From Polychytrium aggregatum (lineage: Eukaryota > Chytridiomycota > Chytridiomycetes > Polychytriales), in contig NW_026516203.1 of NCBI RefSeq assembly GCF_025602895.1, forward strand, positions 186,001 through 250,000: a stretch of DNA of 64,000 bases, read 5' to 3'. The notes beneath the pieces are model-generated. The model saw only the letters and a program-made list of their open reading frames with translations, was not told where the DNA came from and made no database searches. The translations under genes and the position numbers were made by a program. How positions within the stretch are numbered: the stretch's first letter is position 1; every line of letters begins with the position of its first letter. Of the stretch, positions 20,213-30,700 are shown in pieces.

Positions 20213-20836
20213 ATGGTTGCCTCGGCCCGTCCGCTCCGGTCGTTGCTGTTTTTTCTCACCGTCCTGGTGCTGCTGGCCAATGATGCCCTCTGCACTTGGC
20301 TCTTTGTGCGCTCCTTCCAGCTCCAGCCGCCCGATTTCCCAGGAAGCCCCTCCGGTGCTGGTGATGCCTTGAAACTGGAGCAGCTCCTCGGCCGCATCGC
20401 CCTGCCGCTGGTCGTCTCTGTCGGCCTGCTTCCTGCCATCCTGGACCTTCTGTGGGGGCGGCTTTGGCCCCGCTGCGTCCGGCCAACACAGGAGTATCCG
20501 GATCTGCTGCTGGCTCACATGTTTGCTCTGCGAGCGACATGCCTCGGGACTTACCTCGATCCGCTTCGATACCCGGGCCTGACTGACGCAACGGCCTTCT
20601 TCTGGTTCGCCGGCTCGTTGGCCCTCTCGTTCATCCTCAACATGCTCCTTTGGCAGCCCGTCTGCGCCGATCCCGCGGTGCCTTCGTGGGCCTGCTGGGT
20701 CCTGGGTCCTGCGTTACGATACGGTTCCGGCCTGCTCTGCCTCTGGAACCTCGAGTGCTGGCTGTGGAAATGCTTCTGTCGCCCGGTGCTTGTGCCGGCT
20801 GTTGCGGACCGGATTCATCGGCCCAGGTCGGTCTAG
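20213..20836 (+). CDS. small putative four-helix membrane protein
   Basis: A 207-residue frame with no intron and no family that I recognise. Four hydrophobic stretches are visible: LLFFLTVLVLLANDALC, IALPLVVSVGLLPAILDLLW, FFWFAGSLALSFILNMLLW and AVPSWACWVLGPALRYG. The C-terminal part is rich in Cys and Trp. The frame is also open upstream of the chosen ATG, so the start is uncertain. GC-rich DNA produces long open frames by chance, so this could be spurious; the ordered hydrophobic segments are the only positive evidence. Confidence 0.4.
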   Translation: MVASARPLRSLLFFLTVLVLLANDALCTWLFVRSFQLQPPDFPGSPSGAGDALKLEQLLGRIALPLVVSVGLLPAILDLLWGRLWPRCVRPTQEYPDLLLAHMFALRATCLGTYLDPLRYPGLTDATAFFWFAGSLALSFILNMLLWQPVCADPAVPSWACWVLGPALRYGSGLLCLWNLECWLWKCFCRPVLVPAVADRIHRPRSV

Positions 20837-21038
20837 TTCCCGACTGCCAAGCAGGCAGCTCAAGCGCATCCATTCGTCTGCAGTCCGGTGTGCATGCATA
20901 CGCCTTGGACCATTGCTGCAAGCTTCCCCTCGTAACTATTCATCGATATCACGGCGCCCGCTGTCCCATGCACTCCTCGCCTTCGCTGTGCTGGCCGACT
21001 TTCCATCCAACAGAATCGTGTTGTTGCAAAAGAATACA

Positions 21039-21690
21039 TCAGGCTTTGTCGCCCAGGTGTCGATTTGGCCAGAGACAGGCCTCTGCGAGACAGTACGGAG
21101 GGACTCCATTAGACGAGGCAGCATAGTTCATGTAGAAACGACTGCAAACCTGAACGAGAGGCGTGCTTGGACCGAGAGCCTCTGTCTGCATCTGGCTCCT
21201 GTGTCGCAACAGCGAACCTAGGTGACTCCCGCCAACACAGCGGGGAATCCTTACCTTCCCATCCTGCCAGGACATCGACGGCAATCCCGGCCTCTCGGAG
21301 CTCGTCCACGCCGACGCAGCCTTGGATGAAATGTGTGGGCTCCATTATCCCGACGACAACGCGGGCAACGCCGGCTTCAACCAGCCGCTTGCAGCAGGGC
21401 CATTTGCCAGAGAGTCGCTCGCCGCAGGGCTCCATGGTCGAGTAGCACGTCGAGCCGCGGGCCTGCTCGAGCCGGCCCTGGTCTTTGAGCTTGATCAGGC
21501 AGCATTCCTCCGCGTGGGTGTTTCCAGGCAGCTCCCGCGAGAAACCGGTTGAAAGAACGACGCCATCTTTGACAAGCAGCGCTCCGACACAATAGGCGCT
21601 CTCGACGGGGATCGACTTGTTGGCCTCATCGACGGCCAGCTGCATAAAGTGGCTGTCTCTGGCAATACGGTCGCTTGGCGGTGCTGTCAT
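21039..21690 (-). CDS. RibD/CMP-type zinc deaminase domain protein
   Basis: Zinc-dependent deaminase, most like the pyrimidine deaminase of riboflavin synthesis (RibD/Rib2-type), with a role in deaminating a pyrimidine intermediate. Exon 1 (21690-21255) starts MTAPPSDRIARDSHFMQLA. It holds the two zinc motifs: THAEECC (His ligand and catalytic Glu) and EPCGERLSGKWPCC (two Cys ligands). GVARVVVGIMEP and LREAGIAVDVLAGWEG follow, typical of RibD-like deaminases. Exon 2 (21217-21039) keeps frame and gives 204 residues in total, but its sequence is not recognisably deaminase-like, so the 3' end is doubtful. No reductase domain is present. An upstream GTG in the same frame is not preferred over the ATG. 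Confidence 0.7.
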
Positions 21691-21877
21691 GGGTGCTGCT
21701 GTCGGCTGTAGCGAGATCGATCGCAATCGGCGAGCACCACAACCCAACACTATGAAAAAATTTCATGTTAAAAAAATGAGCGAGAACGAAAAAACGCGCT
21801 CTCGGAGCCACCTCGGTCGGCGAGAAGAGCAGTCTCCGGCGAGAGACCCCCGAGGGAAGGCGAGAAGCCTCTCGCCG

Positions 21878-21915
<38 letters not shown>

Positions 21916-22074
21916 TGCACAAGGGAGTCAAACACCTCCCATCGACCATCCCAAGAGGGATGGCAACCCCGAAGTGGACTGCCCAGAATATGGGCGACCC
22001 GGCATCCACTGTCGAAGTACTCAAGATACTTACGGTCAATCCAGAAAGAAACGGGACAGATCCCATTTCTGGCT
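21691..22074. other. intergenic: deaminase promoter and Fanzor 3' flank
   Basis: Contains an A-rich patch (21751-21777), a GC-rich stretch with repeated CGAGAG/CTCTCG words (21780-21875) that can fold, and a CA microsatellite. As the 3' flank of the Fanzor gene, it is where a guide (omega) RNA would be expected. Confidence 0.5.
21879..21913. repeat. (CA)n microsatellite
   Basis: About 17 CA units. Confidence 0.95.
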
Positions 22075-22090
22075 TCAGATGTTTGAAGCC
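22041..22090 (-). other. tandem hairpins at the 3' end of the Fanzor gene
   Basis: GGCTTCA (22071-22077) and TGAAGCC (22084-22090) form a perfect 7-bp stem with a 6-nt loop; the TGA stop codon lies within it. Directly beyond it, CCAGAAA/TTTCTGG and GGGA/TCCC (22041-22073) form a second stem with an internal bulge and a CAGA loop. Structured 3' ends of this kind are where TnpB/Fanzor omega RNAs and element ends lie; the role here is inferred. Confidence 0.5.
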
Positions 22091-24636
22091 CGTTGACTGA
22101 CTGTAGGCCCAGCGGGTAGGCCATGGCATTGCACTCCTGTCTTCGTTGGCAATCGCTTTGTTTTGGTTGGTTTGGGAAGCACAGTCTTGAATACACCCGG
22201 CCGATCTCCTGTGGCGATGATCGACTGGCATACCGAGATCATGTTCCTGGCTGCATTGATGTCTCGATCCCACAGCGTATGGCAGCTTGCACAGCTCCGG
22301 ACAAAGTGTGGTTTCTCGATATCAAGATACTCGACCTTCTCGAGTCGCTTGGCTTCCCGACAATGTGAGCACACCTGGGATGTGTTGAACTCGTTCATCG
22401 AGCACACACGGATCTTGGAGACGGATCGGTCTGGTTGGCGTCTCTGGTGGTGGTGGAACTGCTCAAAGTACTTGGCAAACCTGAGTCTCCTGGGACTGGA
22501 AGCATATCCCTTCCCCTGTTTCCAGGATGCATTCCCAAAGGCAATCACCACTTCGGTCTCCTTTGGTGCCTGGTCGATGACTTGCTTGCACATCTCGTGG
22601 ACGGTGCGCTGTCGCTTGCTGTGGAGATCAAGCCGTTTGAATCGCCGTCGCCGGGTCAGGCTGAAGTACAGCTGTTTCTCCAGCATGTCTCCATCGAACA
22701 CATGGCGAATGTATCGCAGGAAGGGATCCAACCCAGGGATCTTGGGACTTGGTGTGGTGCTCATCCATTGCTGCAGACCAAGGATCTTGTGGGTGCTCTG
22801 GATCCACTTGGTCGCCTGGGTGGTGCCACATCGATGCTGGTACTCCTTGTTGGAGAACGACACGATCTTCTCGTTGGCACGCTGTGCCTTGGTCACCTTG
22901 ACACCGTCTTGCTCCTGGATGGATGGTTGACCGGGTGCCCGAATGACAGCGGTGAAGATCGATCCCACACCAGGGTCGATCCCAATCCATGTGGTCCGAG
23001 AGTCGTCAATGGGACCGACCCTGGCCTGGATCTTCTTCTCGGGAGTGAGTGTGTTCACCTTGGTCTTGGGTACCGGCTTGGCATCGGGGTCCTTCTTCAG
23101 GACTTTGTACTTGAGCGTGGTGATTGAGCACCCGACCCCATCGGTGGTGATCTCGCAACCAAAGAGCTGCTTCCCCTCCTCCCTGGCACCAAAGAGTCTC
23201 GAATCCAGCTTGAAGTTGGTCTGCCAGAAGGTCTCTTGCTTTGTGGTGTCATTGACCTTGGTCTTCAGGTCGTCCCACTTGAGACCAGTGCCAGTCTGGT
23301 ATCCAAGGATTTCCCACAATGCTCTGGTGTCGAGCTTGACATACTTGGCTCGGGCATCGCAGAGCGGGACCAAGGTGCACTGTGCTCGAGGGACATTGTG
23401 TCGCTTCTTGGTCTGGGCAAGCCGGTCGGTGAGGCGCTTGATCCGTTTCGTGTTGATAGCGATCTGCTTGTCCACCTCATCATGCTGGGTCTGGAGTGCG
23501 TTGTGCTTGTCAGGCAGCCTTCGTTCGATGGCGCGACACATCTCCTCATTCAGTCGCCCACGCTCTCCTTTCAGGCCAATGGTTTCTCTCACGAGCCTGG
23601 GAATGATCATCTTCTGAAAGACCACCATGAAGAGGGCCTCCTTCAGGTGGGTCAGCCGAGAGACCTCACTGGCCAGTTTCGATACAAATCGATACAGGTC
23701 TTGGTGGCTTTCGTACCGAAACTCATACAACTGGTCGGCATGTGTGGCGTAGGCTCTCTTCAGATCAACGAGGAGTGTCTTGGAGAGGGGATTCTCCATC
23801 AGCTTGACACAATCATCGACGTGTGTATGCCGTTTGACATCCTTCGGAGCAACCAGGACCAGATTGCAGAATCGACGTAGAAGGGACCAATACCGATCGA
23901 GAATATGGGTCTCACAGTTGACAGCATAGGTCTTGACAGCCAAACCAAGGACCTGTGACCCAGTACCCTTTGGGAGGGACACAGGAGGCAGGATACACGA
24001 CTTTCCCCATGCACGTCGATACATGTCATAGGTCTTGATGATGTGCCTGTCATCTTCTGGGGTGTTCGTCCTGGCACCCACTGTTCCTGTCTGCACCATA
24101 CTGAAGCACTTTCGAACAAACGCGGGTTCACTCGACGACACAGTGGGGAGGGTGATGCCCTTGTCCAAGCATCGCCTGAGATGCAGCTCCAGGAGACGAG
24201 ATGCTTCGTACTGGACTTGTGTCATGACCCGGACAGTCTCCTCGATCTTGTCGTGCAAGGCGCCGTTCTTGATGATGGCGTCGAGGGTGCACTTGACGAT
24301 CGAGTACTCGGCCTTGGCATACTCGTTGGGGCCACAGTCAGGCAAGGTAGAGCTCCAGAGTGGGTTATAGAAACGGCACTTTGGGGTGTTGCTTCTGGCA
24401 TGACCCTCTTCCCCGCACGTGGCACATACAGGGACCTTGGGTGCTTGGCTGACCATTTCAGCGACCGAGGCAGGGCTGCTGTCGACTCTGGCTGTACACT
24501 TCTTGGTGAAGGGTTTGACATGGTTGGTCAGGCCACAGGCACGACACGATTTGATGGTGAACTTCTTGGCCACAGGAGAGTCATTGGGTGATCCCGGGTC
24601 GGGATCGGGGGGTGTCTTTCGTTTGTGGGGAGCCAT
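22075..24636 (-). CDS. Fanzor (eukaryotic TnpB-like RNA-guided nuclease)
   Basis: 853 residues without introns, start ATG at 24636 (a longer frame begins with a non-ATG codon). The N-terminus MAPHKRKTPPDP...VAKK looks like a nuclear localisation signal. Two modules of pattern C-x2-C-x4-H-x7-C follow (CRACGLTNHVKPFTKKC and CATCGEEGHARSNTPKC). The middle is helical, Arg/Lys-rich and without named motifs. The C-terminus holds RuvC-I WIGIDPGVGS (D554) and a strand EVVIAFGNAS where the usual RuvC-II Glu is Gly (about 701). E749 lies in SMNEFNTSQVC, followed by a four-Cys zinc ribbon (C756, C759, C782, C785) and DRDINAARN (790-798). TS-x2-C before the ribbon and RD after it match the published Fanzor/TnpB signature. 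Fanzors are RNA-guided DNA endonucleases carried by transposons. All expected catalytic acids are present, so it is probably functional. No transposase is seen beside it. Confidence 0.92.
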   Translation of the reverse strand: MAPHKRKTPPDPDPGSPNDSPVAKKFTIKSCRACGLTNHVKPFTKKCTARVDSSPASVAEMVSQAPKVPVCATCGEEGHARSNTPKCRFYNPLWSSTLPDCGPNEYAKAEYSIVKCTLDAIIKNGALHDKIEETVRVMTQVQYEASRLLELHLRRCLDKGITLPTVSSSEPAFVRKCFSMVQTGTVGARTNTPEDDRHIIKTYDMYRRAWGKSCILPPVSLPKGTGSQVLGLAVKTYAVNCETHILDRYWSLLRRFCNLVLVAPKDVKRHTHVDDCVKLMENPLSKTLLVDLKRAYATHADQLYEFRYESHQDLYRFVSKLASEVSRLTHLKEALFMVVFQKMIIPRLVRETIGLKGERGRLNEEMCRAIERRLPDKHNALQTQHDEVDKQIAINTKRIKRLTDRLAQTKKRHNVPRAQCTLVPLCDARAKYVKLDTRALWEILGYQTGTGLKWDDLKTKVNDTTKQETFWQTNFKLDSRLFGAREEGKQLFGCEITTDGVGCSITTLKYKVLKKDPDAKPVPKTKVNTLTPEKKIQARVGPIDDSRTTWIGIDPGVGSIFTAVIRAPGQPSIQEQDGVKVTKAQRANEKIVSFSNKEYQHRCGTTQATKWIQSTHKILGLQQWMSTTPSPKIPGLDPFLRYIRHVFDGDMLEKQLYFSLTRRRRFKRLDLHSKRQRTVHEMCKQVIDQAPKETEVVIAFGNASWKQGKGYASSPRRLRFAKYFEQFHHHQRRQPDRSVSKIRVCSMNEFNTSQVCSHCREAKRLEKVEYLDIEKPHFVRSCASCHTLWDRDINAARNMISVCQSIIATGDRPGVFKTVLPKPTKTKRLPTKTGVQCHGLPAGPTVSQRASNI

Positions 24637-25868
24637 CTGGCGAGAAAATAGCAGCGATGGCTGGTTCTTGTCAGGAACGGAGCTGGACTTTGGCACCAGA
24701 CAGCTGATGGTAGTCGAACGGACGGTCGTAGGACGAAGGGGAGTGTATTCAATAGCCTAAGGGCAGGATACAAGAGGCAAGGTGAGGTGCTGGTTCTGAG
24801 GCCACAGCACCTCGTTTATATCTCTAAACGCCGTCCTTGTTCGCCGCAGATTTTTCTTCCACTACAAGGGAGATTGGTTATCTGCGACGGGGGGAGATTA
24901 GATCCGAACGTTTCCCTCGCCCGCCGGGAGGTTTCATGTCAGTGCCTTACCCAACATTGCACATCAAGGAAACAGGACACGGGTTGGGGCGCCCATGAAA
25001 CCATCCACCGGGCGTGGGAACGCGGTTCATGACAGTTCTGCCCTTGGGGAAGAAAAATTCTCCTCAAAACCAGCGCATTTTGGGCTGGCAGAGATACTGT
25101 GCAGTGGCGTCCTTGATTCAGATCCAGAAACGCATCGCTCGCTCAATCAGTCGTGGGAAGACATCTTGTCAAGGTGAGTCTTGCCTGATAGCCAAACGAT
25201 CATGTCATCTCGCTGACACACAGCCACGCTTGACTAGGTTTCCAACCAGAGAGATTCAGATGGTGGTGGTTCTTGTCCGCAATCGGAGTGGAGCTTCCAA
25301 CAATGATACAATTGGTCATTCTTCCACACCAATTGCCCACCACCACCGTCAATCGGCTCAAGACGATACCAAATGCCGTCAACCGACCATGGCCGGATTC
25401 CAACTTTGCTGCGTCACATACAACGTGACTTTCAGGTGACCGAGATGAGCAGCCGCGAGGGGCCGGAAAAAATTGATAGTGCAATACTCATTGGCGAGTG
25501 GATGTGGTGATGGCAGGCCACGTGCTGGCCAGCCATGTCCTGGCCAGCGGGCTGGCTCGATCCGGCTGCCTGGCTGAACGCACGTGACGCGCACTTTGAC
25601 CAGGGTGCGCCTGGCCTGGCGCTCTCTTGCCTGCTTGTTCGCCCGCTGTCCATCTCGCACCCGATCGCCTAGCACCTCGCCTCACCGCACCGGACCCGGA
25701 CCATATCGGACTGCATAGCATCGCTCGACGACGGCTCTGCACACCCACAAGCATCGACCTCTTGCAGCGATCTGGATAATCTGCGTTGCCTTTCCACAAG
25801 CTCAGTGGTGCACATCAATCGTCATCTGCCTCCGCACCCACAAACCAGCCCGCTGATCCCGAACCGCC
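24637..25868. other. intergenic, no gene recognised
   Basis: Fanzor 5' flank and RPN8 promoter. Two phrases between 25060 and 25440 could be exons of an unknown short gene: one reading ILGWQRYCAVASLIQIQKR, then after a GTGAGT...TAG intron FRWWWFLSAIGVELP. They match nothing I know and the frame has no clear start. Confidence 0.4.
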
Positions 25869-27553
25869 ATGCCCATCACAACGTCCGTCCCCGAGAACGT
25901 GGTGATCCATCCGCTCGTTCTCCTGTCCGTCGTCGACCACTACAACCGTGTTGCCAAGAACACCAAGAAGCGTGTCGTCGGCGTGCTGCTCGGCCAGAAC
26001 TCGGGAGGCGTCGTCAACGTCGCCAACTCGTACGCCTGTATGTAGCCGATTTCTCCTCTGAAGCAATGGGATGAGCCGCAAAAGGACCGTCAACTTTGCG
26101 GGCTGACTATGGGAGCCGGGCCCGATCTACTCGGTCATGGAAAGGACGTGTAGATCGGTCCGCCTCCTCCCTTGGATGTGGCCAGAGTTCATTCCGCCGA
26201 TGCATCGTTTATGCATCCCTCTTTGCAGATCCGTTGTTGTTGCCCTGTCGCGGCACTGACACCTGCTCTCGTTCTTGCCCATTCCCATACGCCACGGTAT
26301 GGCAACCGCGATTCGATCTGCATCAGTGCCCTTCGAGGAAGATGAGAAGGACCCCTCGGTCTGGTTCCTTGACCACAACTACCACGAAGCCATGTATGAC
26401 ATGTTCAAGAAAGTCAACGGTAACCATGCCGCCACATGACATGCTCGATATTGGGCATCTGCAGAGACACGCTGGCCAGGCCTTCTGATCTGGTCGGCTC
26501 TGCGGATGTATAATCGGCGGACATCTTGCCCGTTCGGCAATATCTTTCTCAACTCGCCCGGGATTCACACTCCCCTCTCGTCCTTTGCCATGCGCTCACT
26601 CGTGCTGCATCTCTCTTGCATGCAATCCATCCATCGTGGCCTTCCCTGTTGCATCTCGCTCGCCAGCCAAGGAAAAGATGATCGGATGGTATCACAGCGG
26701 CCCCAAGCTGCGAAGCTCAGATCTCGAGATCAACGAGATGTTCAAGCGGTACACTCCCAACCCAGTTCTGGTCATCATCGACGTCAAGCCCAACGATCTC
26801 GAGCTGCCTACGGATGCCTATTTTGCAGTAGAAGAGATCCACGATGTATGTGACCGTCAGTGTCGCCTCAACTGTTCTGGATCGAGCGGGGGGGGGTGGT
26901 GATCTGTCCGATGGCTGGTGCCTTGCTTCGACTGGCATTCGGGCCTTGATTTCCGACCCGGAACATACCCTACACCGACCCGAGTGACTCACGCCGCCAA
27001 TTTCACATCGTCCATGCACTTGCAGGATGGTACCGCCACGACCAAGACCTTCAACCATGTCCCGTCGTCGATCGAGGCCGAGGAGGCCGAGGAGATTGGC
27101 GTCGAGCATCTCCTGCGTGACATCAAGGACAACGCCGTCGGCACGCTGTCCACACGAATCACGAACCAGCTCGAGTCACTCAAGGGCCTCCACCTGCGAC
27201 TGCGGGAGATCAAGGACTACCTCGAGAAGGTCGTCAAGGGCCAGCTGCCAGTCAACCACCAGATCATGTACAACCTCCAGGACATCTTCAACCTCCTGCC
27301 CAACCTGGATGTGCCTGACACCATCAAGGCCTTCTCGATCAAAACGAACGACGAGTACCTGGTCATTTATATTTCGTCGCTGGTCCGCGCCGTCATTGCG
27401 TTGCACAACCTCATCACCAACAAGCTCGAGAACCGCGATGCCGAGAAAGAGAAGGACGGCGAGAAGAGCGTCCCGGCTGCTGCTCCTGCGGCCGAGAAGG
27501 CCACGCCAGCAGGCACCACGGCGGAGCCATCCACTCCGGCGGCCAAGAAGTAG
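25869..27553 (+). CDS. RPN8: 26S proteasome lid subunit Rpn8 (PSMD7)
   Basis: Non-catalytic MPN subunit that pairs with the deubiquitinase Rpn11 in the proteasome lid (nucleus and cytosol). Four exons close in frame (25869-26037, 26327-26419, 26667-26845, 27026-27553): 322 residues, close to the family's length. Family landmarks in order: [63 protein letters not shown], then [21 protein letters not shown] and [13 protein letters not shown]. The JAMM zinc motif is absent, as is normal for Rpn8. The Lys/Glu/Ala-rich tail is low complexity. The start fits the family's first residues. Confidence 0.97.
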
Positions 27554-27784
27554 TGCAGCGCACAGGAGGAGGCCGATAATAAAACAGCCGCCACATGGGC
27601 AAATCGAGCCATCGCGTCGCAAATGGCGCTTTTCGAGAAGGCACTGTATTGTAGCCGCAAAAGAGGGGGGGGGACCAATCCTGCAAGCAGCACGGGCTGC
27701 TGTCCTTCAGTGGAATCGGCCGGGCCAGTCCCGATGTGGATGAGAGCATCCTCAACAATGGTAGCGGATCCTCCGCGACTGAAT

Positions 27785-30700
27785 CTACTCTGGCGCTCTT
27801 TCTTCAGCTGGCTCGGATTTGACATGGGCGCTCTCCAGCTCGCGAGCCAGGGCAGTGTGATGGCCGGTTGATGTGCCAATCTTCATGATCTCACGGAGCG
27901 CGACGGTGGCATACGAGCTTGAGGGCAGGGTGAATTCACAAACGATGCCAAGATATCTTCCTCCTGGAAGTACCAGTGCAGAGGGCAAGGGAGCGACAGG
28001 CCGTTAGACGGACGAAAACAGGGTGGGCGTGGGGTGGAAGCGAGATTGCGCCTCTCCGGGACTCAAAACGACCAAACCTTCGACGTTCTGAGGCTCGGGC
28101 ACATTGTTGACTCGGTCGAGGTCGGACAGGCACAGCTGGCTTTGGAGGTCATTGTAGCGCAGAGCTCTCCTGTCGGATCGAATGAATCATTGGACAGGCC
28201 ATTGAGCGAACCATTGACACAGGCCATCGGACCGCCACGAGAAGCAAGAGCAGGTGACCCCATCCAGCCAATGCGACACCAACGATGCACGAGAGCAGAT
28301 TTGAAGCGCCACAATAATCAACACACAATCCACCCTACAAGCACCGTCATGAGAAGCCGATGCTCGTTTGGACCTGCCCATGTCGGGCCTGTGACCGATG
28401 CTCAATCAGCGCCCGCAGCTTACCACGACACATCCTTGGGCTTCACAAAGACTTTCCTGTACGAACCAGGCAGAGAGACATCCCTAACATCCATCCATCG
28501 ATCCATCCGTGTCAGAGATCTGAAATCAAATGGCCGCATTGGCAGCCAAAAGGCGGAAACAGTGGGCCAGAGAGCCTGTTGGCCATAGATGCAAGCAACC
28601 ACGCACCAGTCCTTCTTCTTCATGTCCTTGGGATCAAGACCGTCTTTCTTCATCACATCCACATAGAACTGCCCGATGCTGTTGGTTGGATAGGTGACGT
28701 CGAATCCGGGCATGGGTAGGACAATGTCCCAACAGGTGTACTTCTCCGCCTCCTCCTCAGAGTCGACAACGACGACGGGCTGCTTGGACGAGGTCGCGCG
28801 AACACTTCCTTCGCTGAAATCATTGCTGTCGTTCAACTGGAGGTTCTCTGGCAGTACCAGATCGCCGACGACGACTCGGTTGCCGAACTGTCGCACTCGC
28901 TCGCTGACGGCTTGGTTCCAGACAAAACTCTGATAAGCGTGGACATACATCTGTCGCATGTTCACTGGGATCTGGCGAGGCAAGAGACTGGGTTCAGATC
29001 CTGGATCAACAGCCGTAGCTCCACCCCTGGGCATGGATGAAAGGCAGCATGAATGCAAGATGGGGCTGCATATCTACCGCTTTCATGGCGCCGCAGTGGT
29101 CGTTCAATCGTTCCTTTTTGCGGGCGTTGCTGACAAAGTACTTGAGAATGGCACGCTCCGCGGTACAAAAGGGCGGAAAGGCCGCAAGGGCCTTGAATGC
29201 ATCCTTTGTGGTCAGCCAGATCTCACGAGCCTGTTGGATGTCCTGGCGCTCTGGGACAGATATCGGCGCATGTCAGTACAGTAACGAGTCTCTGTGGCAG
29301 AATCAGGCTTTGAGTCTTTGTAGCTGGTTCCCACACGGACGAACGAGATCACTGGCTTCCCTCCCCCGTCTCCCTGCGATTCGACATTGTCCATAAAGTG
29401 TCATGTATACGTATGGTTCGGCCAGCGAATTTGCAGCCACCTACCCACCTTCGTTCTTGACGCCCAGGACCATGTTGACAGCCTCTTCCCAGTTGCCTTG
29501 CATCATCTGGATGCCGACGTGGTGGGTGGAGACAGATCGCGTGCCAAAGCGCTGCATTCCATAGTAGTTGATGAACCCGTCATCCCGCAGGGCAGCAAAA
29601 GACCGCTCGACATCATCCATGGACTTGGCCAGTACATTGCTGCAAGGGTGGTGCATCCGATAGTCAGATGCGTGTCCACTGTCAGGCTCGTTGCTTTGTG
29701 AAGGGATAAGCAGGTATCGGGCACCAGCCGTACCGGAGAGTGATGACAAAGTGATTGCCTTGGAGATCGCCCAGCTCCAGCTTTTTGTTGACATATCTGT
29801 GTCAATGAACCAGAGTCAGCAAATGGCCGGACTACGCCATCTTGTCCACGATGGACAACTGCATTCGACACCGGGGTATGCTAGAGTCGTGCTCAGGGCG
29901 ATGCCAGGGCAGCGAGACCAACAAGCGATATACGGAATGTGCCATGGTGGAGCCATACTTGAAGTCGCCAACGGCAGTGCCGTGTCGTAGCTCCAGGTTC
30001 TGCAAGACCTTGTGGCTGACGTGGAATGCGGTGACCTTCTGGGTGGTAACAGCTCGTCTGTCTTTGGTGCCTGCAAACGAAAACGCTTTGCTCTCGACCC
30101 TGTGTGCAGGCGACGATATTGGTTACAGATGATCATGGTACCGAGGGGAGTTGGTGTCTGTGCTGGTGGCGGTAAGCCACTGGTGACACCAACGTGCTTA
30201 CTCTGCAAGTTTGGAGATCAGCGAGAGCGCATCCATAGTGTCCTTATTTTCCTTGAGCAGCGTAAACTGGCAGTAGTGGCCAATGCTGTCCCAGTCGATG
30301 CTGTTGTTGAGTCTCCGGTTGGCCTTGCGCTTGGGTCGCTTCGAGTTCACTGGCAGAGAGACGGACCACAGGAGACAAAACGACTGATATGAGAACAGAG
30401 CCGCTGGCAGGCAGGACAGATGCGAGTCCAAAGCGCCGGCTGTGGCTGCGATGCGGTTCGGATGGCTGTATTCCCCCAGTCTCATCAGCCACTGTCGCGA
30501 CTGTTGCCATTGGCTTCAAGATCGATGCAGAAACGCACTGTTGAGGCGATTGGTCTTGTCTTCGTCCGTTGCGTATCGGAACATGATCTGATTCTTGGCA
30601 TCGCCAGTCGTCTCGGTGTGGATCAGCTCGCCAAAATACTCGAGTGTGGTCCGATGGATGTTGGCGCGGTGCTCCTTCTCAAGGATCGGCTGTCCGACCG

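Noticed and set aside
22075-24696. Fanzor start at 24696
   Set aside because: That codon is GTG on the minus strand; the first ATG is at 24636 and is followed by a nuclear-localisation-like sequence.
24965-24985. Other end of the Fanzor element (AAGGAAACAGGACACGG, similar to the 20-mer)
   Set aside because: The match is in direct and not inverted orientation and is short, so the element's left end remains undefined.
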